Shown: positions 53,301-61,786 of the stretch, one piece after another
Layout of the letters: each line of letters starts with the position of its first letter
Position numbering within the stretch: position 1 is the stretch's first letter
DNA from: CAWGHZ01 sp963822575
GTDB taxonomy: Bacteria; Pseudomonadota; Alphaproteobacteria; MPNO01; DASWLB01
DNA: 64,000 bases
Assembly: GCA_963822575.1 (NCBI GenBank)
Contig: CAWGHZ010000007.1
Span: 558,001 to 622,000 of the forward strand
Reading direction: 5' to 3'
Position numbers and translations under genes: made by a program
Notes under the pieces: generated by a model
Seen by the model: the letters and a program-made list of their open reading frames with translations, nothing else
Database searches by the model: none
What the model was told of the DNA's origin: nothing

Positions 53301-54293
53301 ATGGCGCTCGAACTTTCCATCGGCATGGCCTCCAACCCGCGCACCTGGCCGGTGCTCGACGGCCGGGTGAAGCCCGACGGGATCGCGCTCACCTGCAACA
53401 TCGTGCCGGTGTCCGAGCTGTTCTGGCGCCAGCTCCGCTTCGCCGAGTTCGACGTGTCGGAGATGTCGTTCTCCTCGCTGCTGATGACCTTGGCCCGCGG
53501 CGACGAGCGCTGGGTGGGCCTGCCCATCTTCACCACGCGCGAGTTCTTCCACACCCGCGTGCTGGTCCGCCGCGACGCGGGCATCGAGCGGCCCGAGGAC
53601 CTCAAGGGCAAGCGCGTCGGCGTGCCGGAATACCAGCAGACGGCGGCGCTCTGGTCGCGCGGCGCGCTGCAGCACGAATGGGGCGTCAAGCCCTCCGACG
53701 TCGAATGGTTCATGGAGCGCAGCCCGTCGCACAGCCATGCCGGCGCGGTGAAGTTCACGCCGCCCGCGGGCACCACGATCAACCAGATCCCCGACGAGAA
53801 GAACATCGGGGAGATGATGCTGAAGAAGGAGCTCGACGCCGCGCTCCTCTATTACGGCGTGCCCAACCGCGTCGACCGGTCGAGCGCCAGGCTCGACGGC
53901 CATCCCGAGATCACGGGGCTGTTCCCCGACCGGCTCGGCGAGGGCGTGCGGTATTACCGCAAGACCGGCATCTTCCCGATCAACCACGGCATGGTGGTAC
54001 GCCGCACGATCGCCGAGAAGAACCCGTGGGTCATCACCAACCTGCTCGCCGCGTTCCGCAAGGCGAACGAGATCGCCGAGCGCGAGCGCGCGATCCACAC
54101 CGACTACCACATCGTCACCGGGCTCCTGCCGCGCGAGGCGCGCGAGGCGCTGGCGACGCCGCTGATCCGCCACGGCATCGCCGCCAACCGCAAGACGCTG
54201 GAGACCGCGGCGCAGTATTCGGTGGAGCAGGGGCTGACGCCGCGCCAGATGAAGCTGGACGAGGTGTTCGCCCCGGCGACGCTCGACGAGTAG
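53301..54293 (+). CDS. 4,5-dihydroxyphthalate decarboxylase-like / binding-protein-fold protein
   Basis: Protein of 330 aa with the periplasmic-binding-protein fold of NMT1-like proteins but no signal peptide; it starts MALELSIGMASNPRTWPVLD. Segments such as ELFWRQLRFAEFDVSEMSFS, GLPIFTTREFFHTRVLVRRD and LFPINHG-like (here IFPINHGMVVRRTIAEKNPW) resemble 4,5-dihydroxyphthalate decarboxylase. The missing signal favours an enzyme in the cytoplasm over a transport protein. It is 12 bp upstream of two class II aldolase genes, so a shared aromatic ring-acid pathway is plausible. Confidence 0.78.
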   Translation: MALELSIGMASNPRTWPVLDGRVKPDGIALTCNIVPVSELFWRQLRFAEFDVSEMSFSSLLMTLARGDERWVGLPIFTTREFFHTRVLVRRDAGIERPEDLKGKRVGVPEYQQTAALWSRGALQHEWGVKPSDVEWFMERSPSHSHAGAVKFTPPAGTTINQIPDEKNIGEMMLKKELDAALLYYGVPNRVDRSSARLDGHPEITGLFPDRLGEGVRYYRKTGIFPINHGMVVRRTIAEKNPWVITNLLAAFRKANEIAERERAIHTDYHIVTGLLPREAREALATPLIRHGIAANRKTLETAAQYSVEQGLTPRQMKLDEVFAPATLDE

Positions 54294-54305
54294 GAGGAGA
54301 GAGCG

Positions 54306-55079
54306 ATGAACGACGTTGCGTCGAACGCGATCGACGACAGCCTGCGCGCCGACCTCGACAAGCTCGCCCGCGCCGGGCGCATCCTCGACATGCAGGGCCA
54401 TTCCGACCGCGTGTTCGGCCACGTCGCGCTGCGCGATCCGGCCGGCCGCGGCTTCTGGCTCAAGCGCCACCAGATCTCGCTCGGCGAGCTCTACGACTGG
54501 CGCGACTTCGTGCTGGTCGACTGGTCGGGCAAGAAGATCTTCGGCGCGGGCGCGCGCCACTCCGAATGGCCGATCCACGCCGAGATCTACAAGGCGCGGC
54601 CCGACATCGTCGCGACCGGCCACACCCACCCGTTCCATTGCTGCATCTTCTCGGCGATCCCCGATCCGCTCATCTCGCTCACCCGCGCGATCGCCGAGCC
54701 GCCGCCCCGCTTCGAGCTGACCTCGGAGCTGATCCAGACGCCCGAGATGGGCCGCGCGCTCGCGCAATCCCTGGGCGATCAGGATTTCTGTCTGATGCGG
54801 AACCACGGCGTGATCTTCGCCGGCAAGTCGATCGAGGCGATGGTGCTCAACGCCATCCAGATCGAGGAGACCTGCCAGCAGATGCTGGCCGCCGCCGGCT
54901 CCGGCCTGCCGTGGGAGCCGCCGCCGGCCGACGAGATCGTCGGCAACGCCGCGCGCGTCGCCAAGGGCTATGGCGGCTCGGACGTGCTGTGGGACTACTA
55001 CTCGCGCGTGCTCGAGCGCGCCGAGGCGCAGGGAATGCCGACGCTCGCCACCGAGCCCGTTCCGATCCAGCCGCATTGA
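54306..55079 (+). CDS. Class II aldolase/adducin domain protein, tandem copy 1
   Basis: Protein of 257 aa of the class II aldolase/adducin family, Zn-dependent enzymes that cleave or decarboxylate sugar- or acid-like substrates. The metal histidines are in ARPDIVATGHTHPFHCC (about residues 99-114), with a third in LMRNHGVIFAGKS. GGAGGAGAG is directly upstream of the ATG. A close paralogue follows 15 bp downstream. With a dihydroxyphthalate-decarboxylase-like gene upstream, a decarboxylation step on an aromatic diacid is likelier than sugar metabolism. Confidence 0.87.
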   Translation: MNDVASNAIDDSLRADLDKLARAGRILDMQGHSDRVFGHVALRDPAGRGFWLKRHQISLGELYDWRDFVLVDWSGKKIFGAGARHSEWPIHAEIYKARPDIVATGHTHPFHCCIFSAIPDPLISLTRAIAEPPPRFELTSELIQTPEMGRALAQSLGDQDFCLMRNHGVIFAGKSIEAMVLNAIQIEETCQQMLAAAGSGLPWEPPPADEIVGNAARVAKGYGGSDVLWDYYSRVLERAEAQGMPTLATEPVPIQPH

Positions 55080-55094
55080 GCCGGGGAGCGTAAG

Positions 55095-55865
55095 ATGCCC
55101 GATACCGCAATCTCGAACGTGGTGAACGAGAGCCTGCGCGCCGACCTCGACAGGCTCGCGACCGGCGCGCGCATCCTCGACATGCAGGGCCATTCCGACC
55201 GCGTGTTCGGCCACGTCGCCTACCGCGATCCGGACGGGCGCGGCTTCTGGATGAAGCGCCACCAGATCTCGCTCGGCGAGGTGTATGACTGGCGCGACCT
55301 GGTGCTGGTCGACTGGGACGGGAAGAAAATCTTCGGCGAGGGCAAGCGCCATTCGGAATGGCCGATCCATGCCGAGATCTTCAAGGCCCGGCCCGACGTG
55401 AACGCGACCGGCCACACCCATCCGTTCCATTGCTGCATCTACTCGGCGATGACGGGGCCGCTCGTCTCGCTCACCCGCGCGATCCGCAATCCGCCGCCGC
55501 GCTTCGAGCTGACCTCCGAGCTGGTGCAGACGCCGGAGGTGGGCGCGGCGCTCGCCCAGGCGCTCGGCGACGCCAACTTCGTGTTCATGCGCAACCACGG
55601 CGTCACGTATTGCGGCCGCGACATCGAGCAGATGGTGTTCAACGGCATCCAGATCGAGGCGACGGCGAAGCAGATGCTCGCCGCCGCGACCGCCGGCTTG
55701 CCGTGGGAGGCGCCGAAGCCCGAGGAGACCGACCAGCGCTACCGCCAGCGCTCGAGCTACGGCTCGGATTCGCTGTGGAGCTACTACTGCCGCGTGCTGC
55801 AGCGCGCCGAGGCGCAGGGAGACCCCGGCCTTGCCACCAAGCCGGTGCCGATAAGGGCGAATTGA
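55095..55865 (+). CDS. Class II aldolase/adducin domain protein, tandem copy 2
   Basis: Protein of 256 aa, very similar to the preceding protein over nearly its whole length (shared ILDMQGHSDRVFGHVA, RHSEWPIHAEI, GHTHPFHCC and FMRNHGV). The catalytic histidines are all kept, so both copies should be active. GGGAG precedes the ATG. The pair arose by tandem duplication; differences are concentrated in the C-terminal third, where substrate specificity is often set. The downstream speE gene is on the other strand, 6 bp away. Confidence 0.87.
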   Translation: MPDTAISNVVNESLRADLDRLATGARILDMQGHSDRVFGHVAYRDPDGRGFWMKRHQISLGEVYDWRDLVLVDWDGKKIFGEGKRHSEWPIHAEIFKARPDVNATGHTHPFHCCIYSAMTGPLVSLTRAIRNPPPRFELTSELVQTPEVGAALAQALGDANFVFMRNHGVTYCGRDIEQMVFNGIQIEATAKQMLAAATAGLPWEAPKPEETDQRYRQRSSYGSDSLWSYYCRVLQRAEAQGDPGLATKPVPIRAN

Positions 55866-55871
55866 GGCGGG

Positions 55872-56726
55872 CTACCCCTTCAGCCGCTCGATATAGGTCG
55901 GCAGGGCGAAGCAGGCTTCGTGGATGGCGGGGTTGTAGTAGCGCGTATCGAGCCTCGCGGCGGCGAAGCGCTGCTCGATCGTCGGGCGAGGCGTGATGCG
56001 CACGCTTTTGTCCTTGCAGCCCCAGCCCAAGGTCATGAACCCGGCCGCGTAGGTCGGCACCTGGGCGACGTAGAACGTCGCGTCGGCGAACAGCGCGTCG
56101 AGCCGCCGGTAGGTGCCCCGGGCCTCGTCGGCCTGCATGAAGGTGACGCCCGACTGGGTGATCAGGATGCCGCGCGCGGTCAGCGCGTCGCGGCAGTCGG
56201 CGTAGAAATCCTGCTCGAACAGGACGGTCGCCGGCCCGATCGGGTCGGTCGAGTCGACGACGATCACGTCGTACGGCGCGGGCGGGTTCCTCACGAACTC
56301 GCGCCCGTCGGCGATCACCAGCTCGGCGCGCGGGTCGTCGAACGCCTTGCCGGGGATCGACGGGATGTACTTCTTGGTGAGCTCGACGACCTTGGGGTCG
56401 ATCTCGACCAGGGTGACGCGCTCGACGCCGGGATGCTTCAGCGCCTCTTCCATCGCGCCGCCGTCGCCGCCGCCGATGATGCAGACGCGCTTCGCCGCGC
56501 CGTGCGCCAGGATCGGCACGTGGGTCAGCATCTCGTGATAGACGAACTCGTCGCGCTCGGTGGTCTGCACCACCCCGTCCAGCGCCAGCACCCGGCCGAA
56601 GCGGGGGCTCTCGAAGATGACGAGTTCCTGGAACTCGGTCTTTTCCTCGTAGAGCACCCGCTCGACCAGGTGCCGCTGCTGATAGTCCGGGTAAAGCGTT
56701 TCCGCGAACCAGGACGGTGAGGTCAA
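55872..56726 (-). CDS. speE: Spermidine synthase SpeE
   Basis: Protein of 284 aa that transfers an aminopropyl group from decarboxylated S-adenosylmethionine to putrescine. Landmarks are LALDGVVQTTERDEFVYHEM, VCIIGGGDGGAMEEALKHPG and VIVVDSTDPIGPATVLFEQ (catalytic Asp). The start is TTG at 56726, whose last bases form the TGA stop of speD (TTGA overlap); the protein then begins LTSPSWFAETLYPDYQQRHL, the usual SpeE start. A longer frame to 56864 overlaps speD and is rejected. Length equals the family norm. Confidence 0.92.
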   Translation of the reverse strand: MTSPSWFAETLYPDYQQRHLVERVLYEEKTEFQELVIFESPRFGRVLALDGVVQTTERDEFVYHEMLTHVPILAHGAAKRVCIIGGGDGGAMEEALKHPGVERVTLVEIDPKVVELTKKYIPSIPGKAFDDPRAELVIADGREFVRNPPAPYDVIVVDSTDPIGPATVLFEQDFYADCRDALTARGILITQSGVTFMQADEARGTYRRLDALFADATFYVAQVPTYAAGFMTLGWGCKDKSVRITPRPTIEQRFAAARLDTRYYNPAIHEACFALPTYIERLKG

Positions 56727-57214
56727 TAAACCGACCCCCGCTTCTCCTCGCGCATGTCCATCAACTCCGGCGCGAACGCCGCGCGCAGCACCGGAAGCGC
56801 CTTGTGCGGATCGCATGCGCCGCACATGAACACGTCGAACGCAGCGAAGCCGCGCTCCGGCCAAGTGTGGACACTGATGTGCAATTCGGCCAGCACCGCC
56901 ACGCCCGACACGCCGCCGTGCGGGGTGAAGTGGTGCAGGTGGATGTGCAGGAGGGTGGCGCCTGCCGCGGCCACCGCATCGCGCATCGCCTGTTCCATGT
57001 ACGCCACGTCGTCCAGACGCGAGGCGCTCCAGAAGTCGATCAGGAGGTGTGTACCTGCGAACAGGTGCCCGTCCCGCTCGACGAAGTAGTCCAACTTGGG
57101 GGAACGCGCCTCGCTCTCAGGGAGAGCTGACAGGTTCTTCGGGTTTGCGACCCGAACAGCCGGGCGTCCCGGCTCCGCCGAAACCTTCGTCGGCACGGAA
57201 GCGTGAGCAGCCAT
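56723..57214 (-). CDS. speD: S-adenosylmethionine decarboxylase homologue SpeD lacking the pyruvoyl Ser
   Basis: Protein of 163 aa. Residues about 40-155 form the prokaryotic SpeD domain: FAGTHLLIDFWSASRLDDVA, GATLLHIHLHHFTPHGGVSG and HISVHTWPERGFAAFDVFMC. In active SpeD the segment reads (A/S)-E-S-H-I-S and its first Ser is cleaved to the pyruvoyl cofactor. Here it reads LAELHIS, with Leu111 (codon TTG) at that place. The other catalytic residues keep their spacing: His116 at +5 and Cys131 at +20. Start at 57214 with GGGGAGA upstream. A TTG/TCG change is one base, so an error must be excluded. It is coupled to speE. Confidence 0.88.
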   Translation of the reverse strand: MAAHASVPTKVSAEPGRPAVRVANPKNLSALPESEARSPKLDYFVERDGHLFAGTHLLIDFWSASRLDDVAYMEQAMRDAVAAAGATLLHIHLHHFTPHGGVSGVAVLAELHISVHTWPERGFAAFDVFMCGACDPHKALPVLRAAFAPELMDMREEKRGSVY

Positions 57215-57472
57215 TTCGATTGGGTTCTCCCCAGGTAGTCCTCGATCAAGACCTCTGTGCTTGTCAAAGGGGGTTGCGCGAAAGACGCGCGTTGTGACGC
57301 ATTCGGGCCGGATTATCAAGAGAAAATCGGGGGCTGGGAACGAATTTTTGAACCGCTCCGGACGGGTGCGTCGGCCGGTCGCGGCCGGGGTCGGAATCGT
57401 CGTCCGCTTGTCGCCCCGGCGGATTGGCGCTAGACACGATCCGCTCCGTAGCGCGGGGGCAACGAGGTGCGT

Positions 57473-58516
57473 ATGGACCGGAACGAGGGCGAGGTGGCGA
57501 CGGTGGCGGCGACGGCGACAAGGCTCCGGCCAGGACTCCTCCGCGCCCTGCCGGGCGAGCTCGCCGCGATCTTTGCCCGCATGGCGCCCTATCGCTTCAC
57601 CGGGGAGGTGCGCGCCTGCGAGCTCTGCGGCGGCACCGACCACCAGGTGGTCGGCCGGCGCGACCGCTACGGCAACCGGCTGCGCACCGTGCTGTGCCGG
57701 GGCTGCGGGTTGGTGTTCACCAACCCGATGCCGACCGAGGCGGAGGTCGATGCGTTCTACCGGCTGCACTACCGCAAGCACTACCACAACGCCTACGCGC
57801 CCACCGCCAAGGCGATCTACAAGGCGCAGCGCGGCGCCGAGGGCCGGTTCCGGGCGCTCGAGCCCCATCTGCCGCCGGGCGGCCGGGTGGTCGATGTCGG
57901 CGCCTCCAGCGGCGAGTTCGTCGCCATCCTGCGGCGCGAGGGATACGACGCGCTGGGGGTCGAGCCGAACGGCGCCTTCGTCGCCTATGCCCGTGCGACA
58001 TACGGCGTGACCATGATGGAAGGCGGCTGGCAGGACGCCGACATCGCGCCCGGCAGCGTTGACGTCGTGACCACCCACCATGCGGTCGAGCATTTCCGCC
58101 ACCCGCTGGCGGCGCTGCGCCGCATGCGGAGCTGGCTCAAGCCTGGCGGGCTGCTGCAGGTGGCGGTGCCTAACGTCGAGAACCCCGACCGGACCCCATA
58201 CGGCCGCTTCCACTTCGCCCATTTACACAATTTCAACCACGCGACGCTGGTGATGATGGCGGCCCGGGCCGGGCTCGCGCTCGCCGTGCCGAGCAACGAC
58301 CGCAATACCGGACTGGTGTTCCGGCTGGCGGCGGAAGACACAGCGCCCGAGCGGCTGTTTCCCGGCAACTACGACCGGCTCGCGCGTTACTTCGCGACCC
58401 ACACCAACCGGCGCTACTTCCTGTCGGCAAAGCCCTACCGCCGCTGGGTGCGCCGCATGGCCCGGCTCGGCGGGGTGCTCGCCAAGGCGCACGGACGGGA
58501 GGCACGGGCGGGGTAG
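57473..58516 (+). CDS. Class I SAM-dependent methyltransferase with zinc-ribbon N-terminus
   Basis: Protein of 347 aa. An N-terminal CxxC...CxxC pair (CELCGGTDHQ and CRGCGLVFTNP, residues about 45-80) is typical of methyltransferases with a structural zinc site. The SAM-binding motif is VVDVGASSGEFVAILR, followed by TTHHAVEHFRHPLAALRRM and LKPGGLLQVAVPNVENP. The C-terminal part has no clear match. The start at 57473 is preferred over GTG 57467. The substrate may be a sugar or lipid-linked precursor, but this is unproven. Confidence 0.82.
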   Translation: MDRNEGEVATVAATATRLRPGLLRALPGELAAIFARMAPYRFTGEVRACELCGGTDHQVVGRRDRYGNRLRTVLCRGCGLVFTNPMPTEAEVDAFYRLHYRKHYHNAYAPTAKAIYKAQRGAEGRFRALEPHLPPGGRVVDVGASSGEFVAILRREGYDALGVEPNGAFVAYARATYGVTMMEGGWQDADIAPGSVDVVTTHHAVEHFRHPLAALRRMRSWLKPGGLLQVAVPNVENPDRTPYGRFHFAHLHNFNHATLVMMAARAGLALAVPSNDRNTGLVFRLAAEDTAPERLFPGNYDRLARYFATHTNRRYFLSAKPYRRWVRRMARLGGVLAKAHGREARAG

Positions 58517-58528
58517 GGGCTCGCGCCC

Positions 58529-59965
58529 CTACAGCAGCTTCCCCGGGTTCATGATGCCGTTCGGGTCGAGCACCCGCTTGATCTCGCGCATCAGCTCGAG
58601 CGCCGCCGCAGGCTTCACCTCGGGCAGCAGGTGGCGCTTCTGCCGGCCGATGCCGTGCTCGGCCGAGATCGAGCCGCCGAGCGCCAGCACCTGGTCATAG
58701 ACCAGCCGATTGATCTCGTCCTTGCGCGCGGCGTAGGCGGCGCCGTCGGCCCCCTTGGGCTGGGTCAGGTTGTAGTGGACGTTGCCGTCGCCCAGGTGCC
58801 CGAATGAGCAGATGCGGATTCCCGGCACGGCCTCGGACACAGCCTTGTTGGCGCGCTCCAGGAACACCGGCACCTGCGAGATCGGCACGGCCACGTCGTG
58901 GCGGATGCTGATCCCCTCGGGCTTCTGCAATTCCGGCACGGTTTCGCGGATCTTCCAGAAATCGGCCGCCTGGCCGCGGCTCTCGGCGATGGCGGCGTCG
59001 CGCACAAGCCCGCGCTCCATCCCCTCGGCCAGCACGTTCTCCAGGCAGGCGCGGAGCTGGCCGGTGTCCCAGGCCGAGGTCAGCTCGACCAGCACGTAAT
59101 GGTCGTGCCGGTCGGGCAGGGGGTCGCGCGTGCCGGGGATGTTCATCAAGACGTAGTCGAGCGGCAGGCGCGGGATCCACTCGAACCCCGTCACCCGGTC
59201 GTCCGAGGCGGCCCGGGCCAGCGCCAGAAGCTCCAGCGCCGCCTGCGGGCTTTGCACTGCCACGAACGCCGTCTGGATGTCGCGCGGCTTGGGGAAAAGC
59301 TTGAGGACGACGGCCGTGATGATGCCGAGCGTGCCTTCGGCCCCGATGAAAAGCTGCTTGAGATCGTACCCCGTGTTGTCCTTGCGGAGCCTGCCGAGCC
59401 CGTCCCACACGCGCCCGTCGGGCAGCACCACCTCGAGCCCCAGCACCAGCTCGCGCGCGTTGCCGTAGCGCAGCACGCCCGTCCCGCCGGCGTTGGTCGA
59501 GACGTTCCCGCCGATCACCGCCGTTCCCTCGCCGCCGAGCGAGAGCGGGAACAGCCGGTCGGCCTCCGCCGCCGCCTTCTGCACGTCGGCGAGCACGACC
59601 CCCGCCTCGACGGTGATGGTGTAGTTGAGCGGGTCGATTTCGCGCACGCGGTTCATGCGCTTGAGGCTGAGCACGATCTCGCCGCCCTCGGGGTGCGGCG
59701 TCGAGGCGCCGGTGAGGCCGGTATTGCCGCCCTGCGGCACGATAGCAGTGCGCGTCTCGTTGCAGATGGCGAGGACGCGGGATACCTCATCGGTCGAGGC
59801 CGGGCGCACCACCGCCGCGGCGCGGCCGGGCGGGAACTCGCGCCGCTCGTCCAGCATGTAGGGCGCAATCTCGGCGGGGTCGGTGATCATGCCGCGCGCG
59901 CCCACCACCTGGGCGATGCGGTCCAGCACCTCGCGCGAGACGGTGGTGGCGGCGGTGGCGTTCAT
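58529..59965 (-). CDS. FAD-binding D-2-hydroxyacid dehydrogenase-like flavoprotein
   Basis: Protein of 478 aa of the GlcD/D-lactate/D-2-hydroxyglutarate dehydrogenase family. The FAD domain shows VPQGGNTGLTGASTPHPEGG, GGEGTAVIGGNVSTNAGGTG and LRYGNARELVLGLEVVLPDG; the C-terminal domain has FGHLGDGNVHYNL and SAEHGIGRQKRHLL with a conserved His, and ends NPGKLL. It oxidises a D-2-hydroxy acid and passes electrons to a quinone or electron-transfer flavoprotein. No iron-sulfur partner (glcF-like) is next to it, which favours the single-subunit D-lactate or D-2-hydroxyglutarate type. Confidence 0.88.
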   Translation of the reverse strand: MNATAATTVSREVLDRIAQVVGARGMITDPAEIAPYMLDERREFPPGRAAAVVRPASTDEVSRVLAICNETRTAIVPQGGNTGLTGASTPHPEGGEIVLSLKRMNRVREIDPLNYTITVEAGVVLADVQKAAAEADRLFPLSLGGEGTAVIGGNVSTNAGGTGVLRYGNARELVLGLEVVLPDGRVWDGLGRLRKDNTGYDLKQLFIGAEGTLGIITAVVLKLFPKPRDIQTAFVAVQSPQAALELLALARAASDDRVTGFEWIPRLPLDYVLMNIPGTRDPLPDRHDHYVLVELTSAWDTGQLRACLENVLAEGMERGLVRDAAIAESRGQAADFWKIRETVPELQKPEGISIRHDVAVPISQVPVFLERANKAVSEAVPGIRICSFGHLGDGNVHYNLTQPKGADGAAYAARKDEINRLVYDQVLALGGSISAEHGIGRQKRHLLPEVKPAAALELMREIKRVLDPNGIMNPGKLL

Positions 59966-60082
59966 GCGTTTTCCCCTCGGCTGATCCCGGATTTAAGTCC
60001 CGGCGGCCGGTCGGGGCAAGCCATTGCGCCGCGCGGCGGCTCGGGGTGAAATGGGCGGAGAACCGACCCGCGGGAGGGCCAC

Positions 60083-61114
60083 GTGAAGTTCGGAATCTTC
60101 GACCATCTCGACCGGCGCGACGAGAAGCTCGGCAAGTTCTACGACGACCGGCTGAAGCATGCGGCCGCGGTCGAGAAGGCGGGCTTCTACAGCTACCACG
60201 TCGCCGAACACCACGCGACGCCGCTCGGCATGGCGCCCTCGCCCAATTTGTTCCTCGCCGCCATGGCGCGCGAGACCAGGACCCTGCGCTTCGGGCCAAT
60301 GGTCTACCTCCTGCCGCTCTACCACCCGGTGCGGCTGATCGAGGAGGTGTGCATGATCGACAATCTGTCGAACGGGCGGCTCGATATGGGGGTCGGACGC
60401 GGCATCTCGCCCTTCGAGGTCGGCAGCTACGGGATCAAGGCCGCCGACACGCGCCCGATGTTCGAGGAGGCGCTGGAGGTGCTGCTCAAGGGGCTGACGC
60501 AGGAGCGCCTCGCGCACGAGGGCAAGTGGTACCACGTAGCGGACATGCCGCTCGAGCTGCACCCGGTGCAGAAGCCGGTGCCGCCGCTCTGGTACGGCGG
60601 TGGCGACGAGCGCGGCGCGACCTTGGCCGCGCGCTACGGCATGCATTTCGTCACGCTCGGCCCGAACGACCGGGTGGCGAACGTGCTGAGGGCCTACCGC
60701 GCCGCCTGGGATGAGCTGAAGAGCGCGCCGGAGCGGCGCTGGTCGGTGGCACCCGAGCCGCTGGCCGGGGTCGGCCGGCACGTGGTGATTGCCGAGACCG
60801 ACGCCGCGGCCGAGAAGATCGCCAGGCCGGCCTACGACTACTGGTTCGACAGCGTCACGGCGTTGTGGCGGGCGCACGGCGCGCAGCCGGTCACCGGCAT
60901 GATGATCCCGGGCTATGACGAGGCGCGGCGCGTCGGCCAGATCGTCGCCGGGTCGGCCAAGACGGTGAAGGCGGAGCTCCTGGCCCAAACCGAGGCGATC
61001 CCGCTCAACTATCTCGTCTGCCAGTTCGCCTTCGGCTGCCAGACCCACGCGCAGGAGATGCGCTCGCTCGACCTGTTCGCCTCCGACGTGATGCCGGCGC
61101 TCGCGAAAAGGTAG
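60083..61114 (+). CDS. LLM class flavin-dependent oxidoreductase
   Basis: Protein of 343 aa of the luciferase-like family. It starts MKFGIFDHLDRRDEKLGKFY from a GTG at 60083, with GGGAGG 5 bp upstream. Landmarks are YSYHVAEHHATPLGMAPSPN, DNLSNGRLDMGVGRGISPFE and PPLWYGGGDERGATLAARYG. It is the fourth LLM protein of the window. Its stop abuts the convergent cytochrome b gene. The substrate and flavin type are unknown. Confidence 0.86.
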   Translation: MKFGIFDHLDRRDEKLGKFYDDRLKHAAAVEKAGFYSYHVAEHHATPLGMAPSPNLFLAAMARETRTLRFGPMVYLLPLYHPVRLIEEVCMIDNLSNGRLDMGVGRGISPFEVGSYGIKAADTRPMFEEALEVLLKGLTQERLAHEGKWYHVADMPLELHPVQKPVPPLWYGGGDERGATLAARYGMHFVTLGPNDRVANVLRAYRAAWDELKSAPERRWSVAPEPLAGVGRHVVIAETDAAAEKIARPAYDYWFDSVTALWRAHGAQPVTGMMIPGYDEARRVGQIVAGSAKTVKAELLAQTEAIPLNYLVCQFAFGCQTHAQEMRSLDLFASDVMPALAKR

Positions 61115-61723
61115 CTACTTCCGCTTCCAGCCGGTGATCATCGACCGCACCAAATTCTCGTGGTGGGCGAAGCTTGCGAACACCACCGCCGAGATGTGGA
61201 GGCAGGCCAGGATGAAGGTCAGATTGGCCGCCAGCTCATGCCACTCGCGGATCGACCGGGTGAAGGCGCTGTGCGTCTCGCGCATGCCGGGCGGCGCCGG
61301 CGGCCAGAAGCCGGCGAGCGGGCCCGCGTGCCACTGGGCGCCGTAGAGCACGATGCCGAGCCCGACCGTCGCGAGGAGGCAGACCAGCAGGACCACCACC
61401 ATCGCGCCGCCGGCCGGCGAATGGCCGAGATGGCGCTTGGAGCGGAGCAGCAAGAGATCGACCACGTAGCGGATGGCGGTGACGGGGTCGGTCACGAAGT
61501 CGCGGAACCGCGCCCGCTCAGGCCCGACGAAGCCCCAGACGATGCGCGCCACGACTAGGGCGCCGACCACGTAGCCCGCCCAGGCATGCAGCGCCATCAC
61601 GTCTTCCTCGGTGAAGTACGCGATCAGGAAGCCCGTCACCATCGTCCAATGAAAGACGCGGACGAACTTGTCCCAGACATAGACCTGCCCGGTCGGGTCA
61701 TTGTTGCGCGCAACCGTGGTCAT
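61115..61723 (-). CDS. Cytochrome b561/Ni-Fe-hydrogenase-type cytochrome b
   Basis: Protein of 202 aa with four membrane helices. Candidate haem b histidines are in VWDKFVRVFHWTMVTGFLIA, MALHAWAGYVVGALVVAR, REWHELAANLTFILACLHIS and FASFAHHENL. This is the cytochrome b family that links periplasmic c-type cytochromes or dehydrogenases to the quinone pool. No partner dehydrogenase is next to it. It converges with the LLM gene with no gap between the stop codons. Confidence 0.85.
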   Translation of the reverse strand: MTTVARNNDPTGQVYVWDKFVRVFHWTMVTGFLIAYFTEEDVMALHAWAGYVVGALVVARIVWGFVGPERARFRDFVTDPVTAIRYVVDLLLLRSKRHLGHSPAGGAMVVVLLVCLLATVGLGIVLYGAQWHAGPLAGFWPPAPPGMRETHSAFTRSIREWHELAANLTFILACLHISAVVFASFAHHENLVRSMITGWKRK

Positions 61724-61786
61724 GAAGGTCTCCGTTGCCGGCCAGCGGGTTTCACTTTGGAATCGGCGCGTTGCCGTCGCCCGTCG

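Noticed and set aside
57040..57267. Leader peptide upstream of speD
   Set aside because: The frame starts with TTG, overlaps the speD start and has no ribosome binding site or conserved feature I can see.
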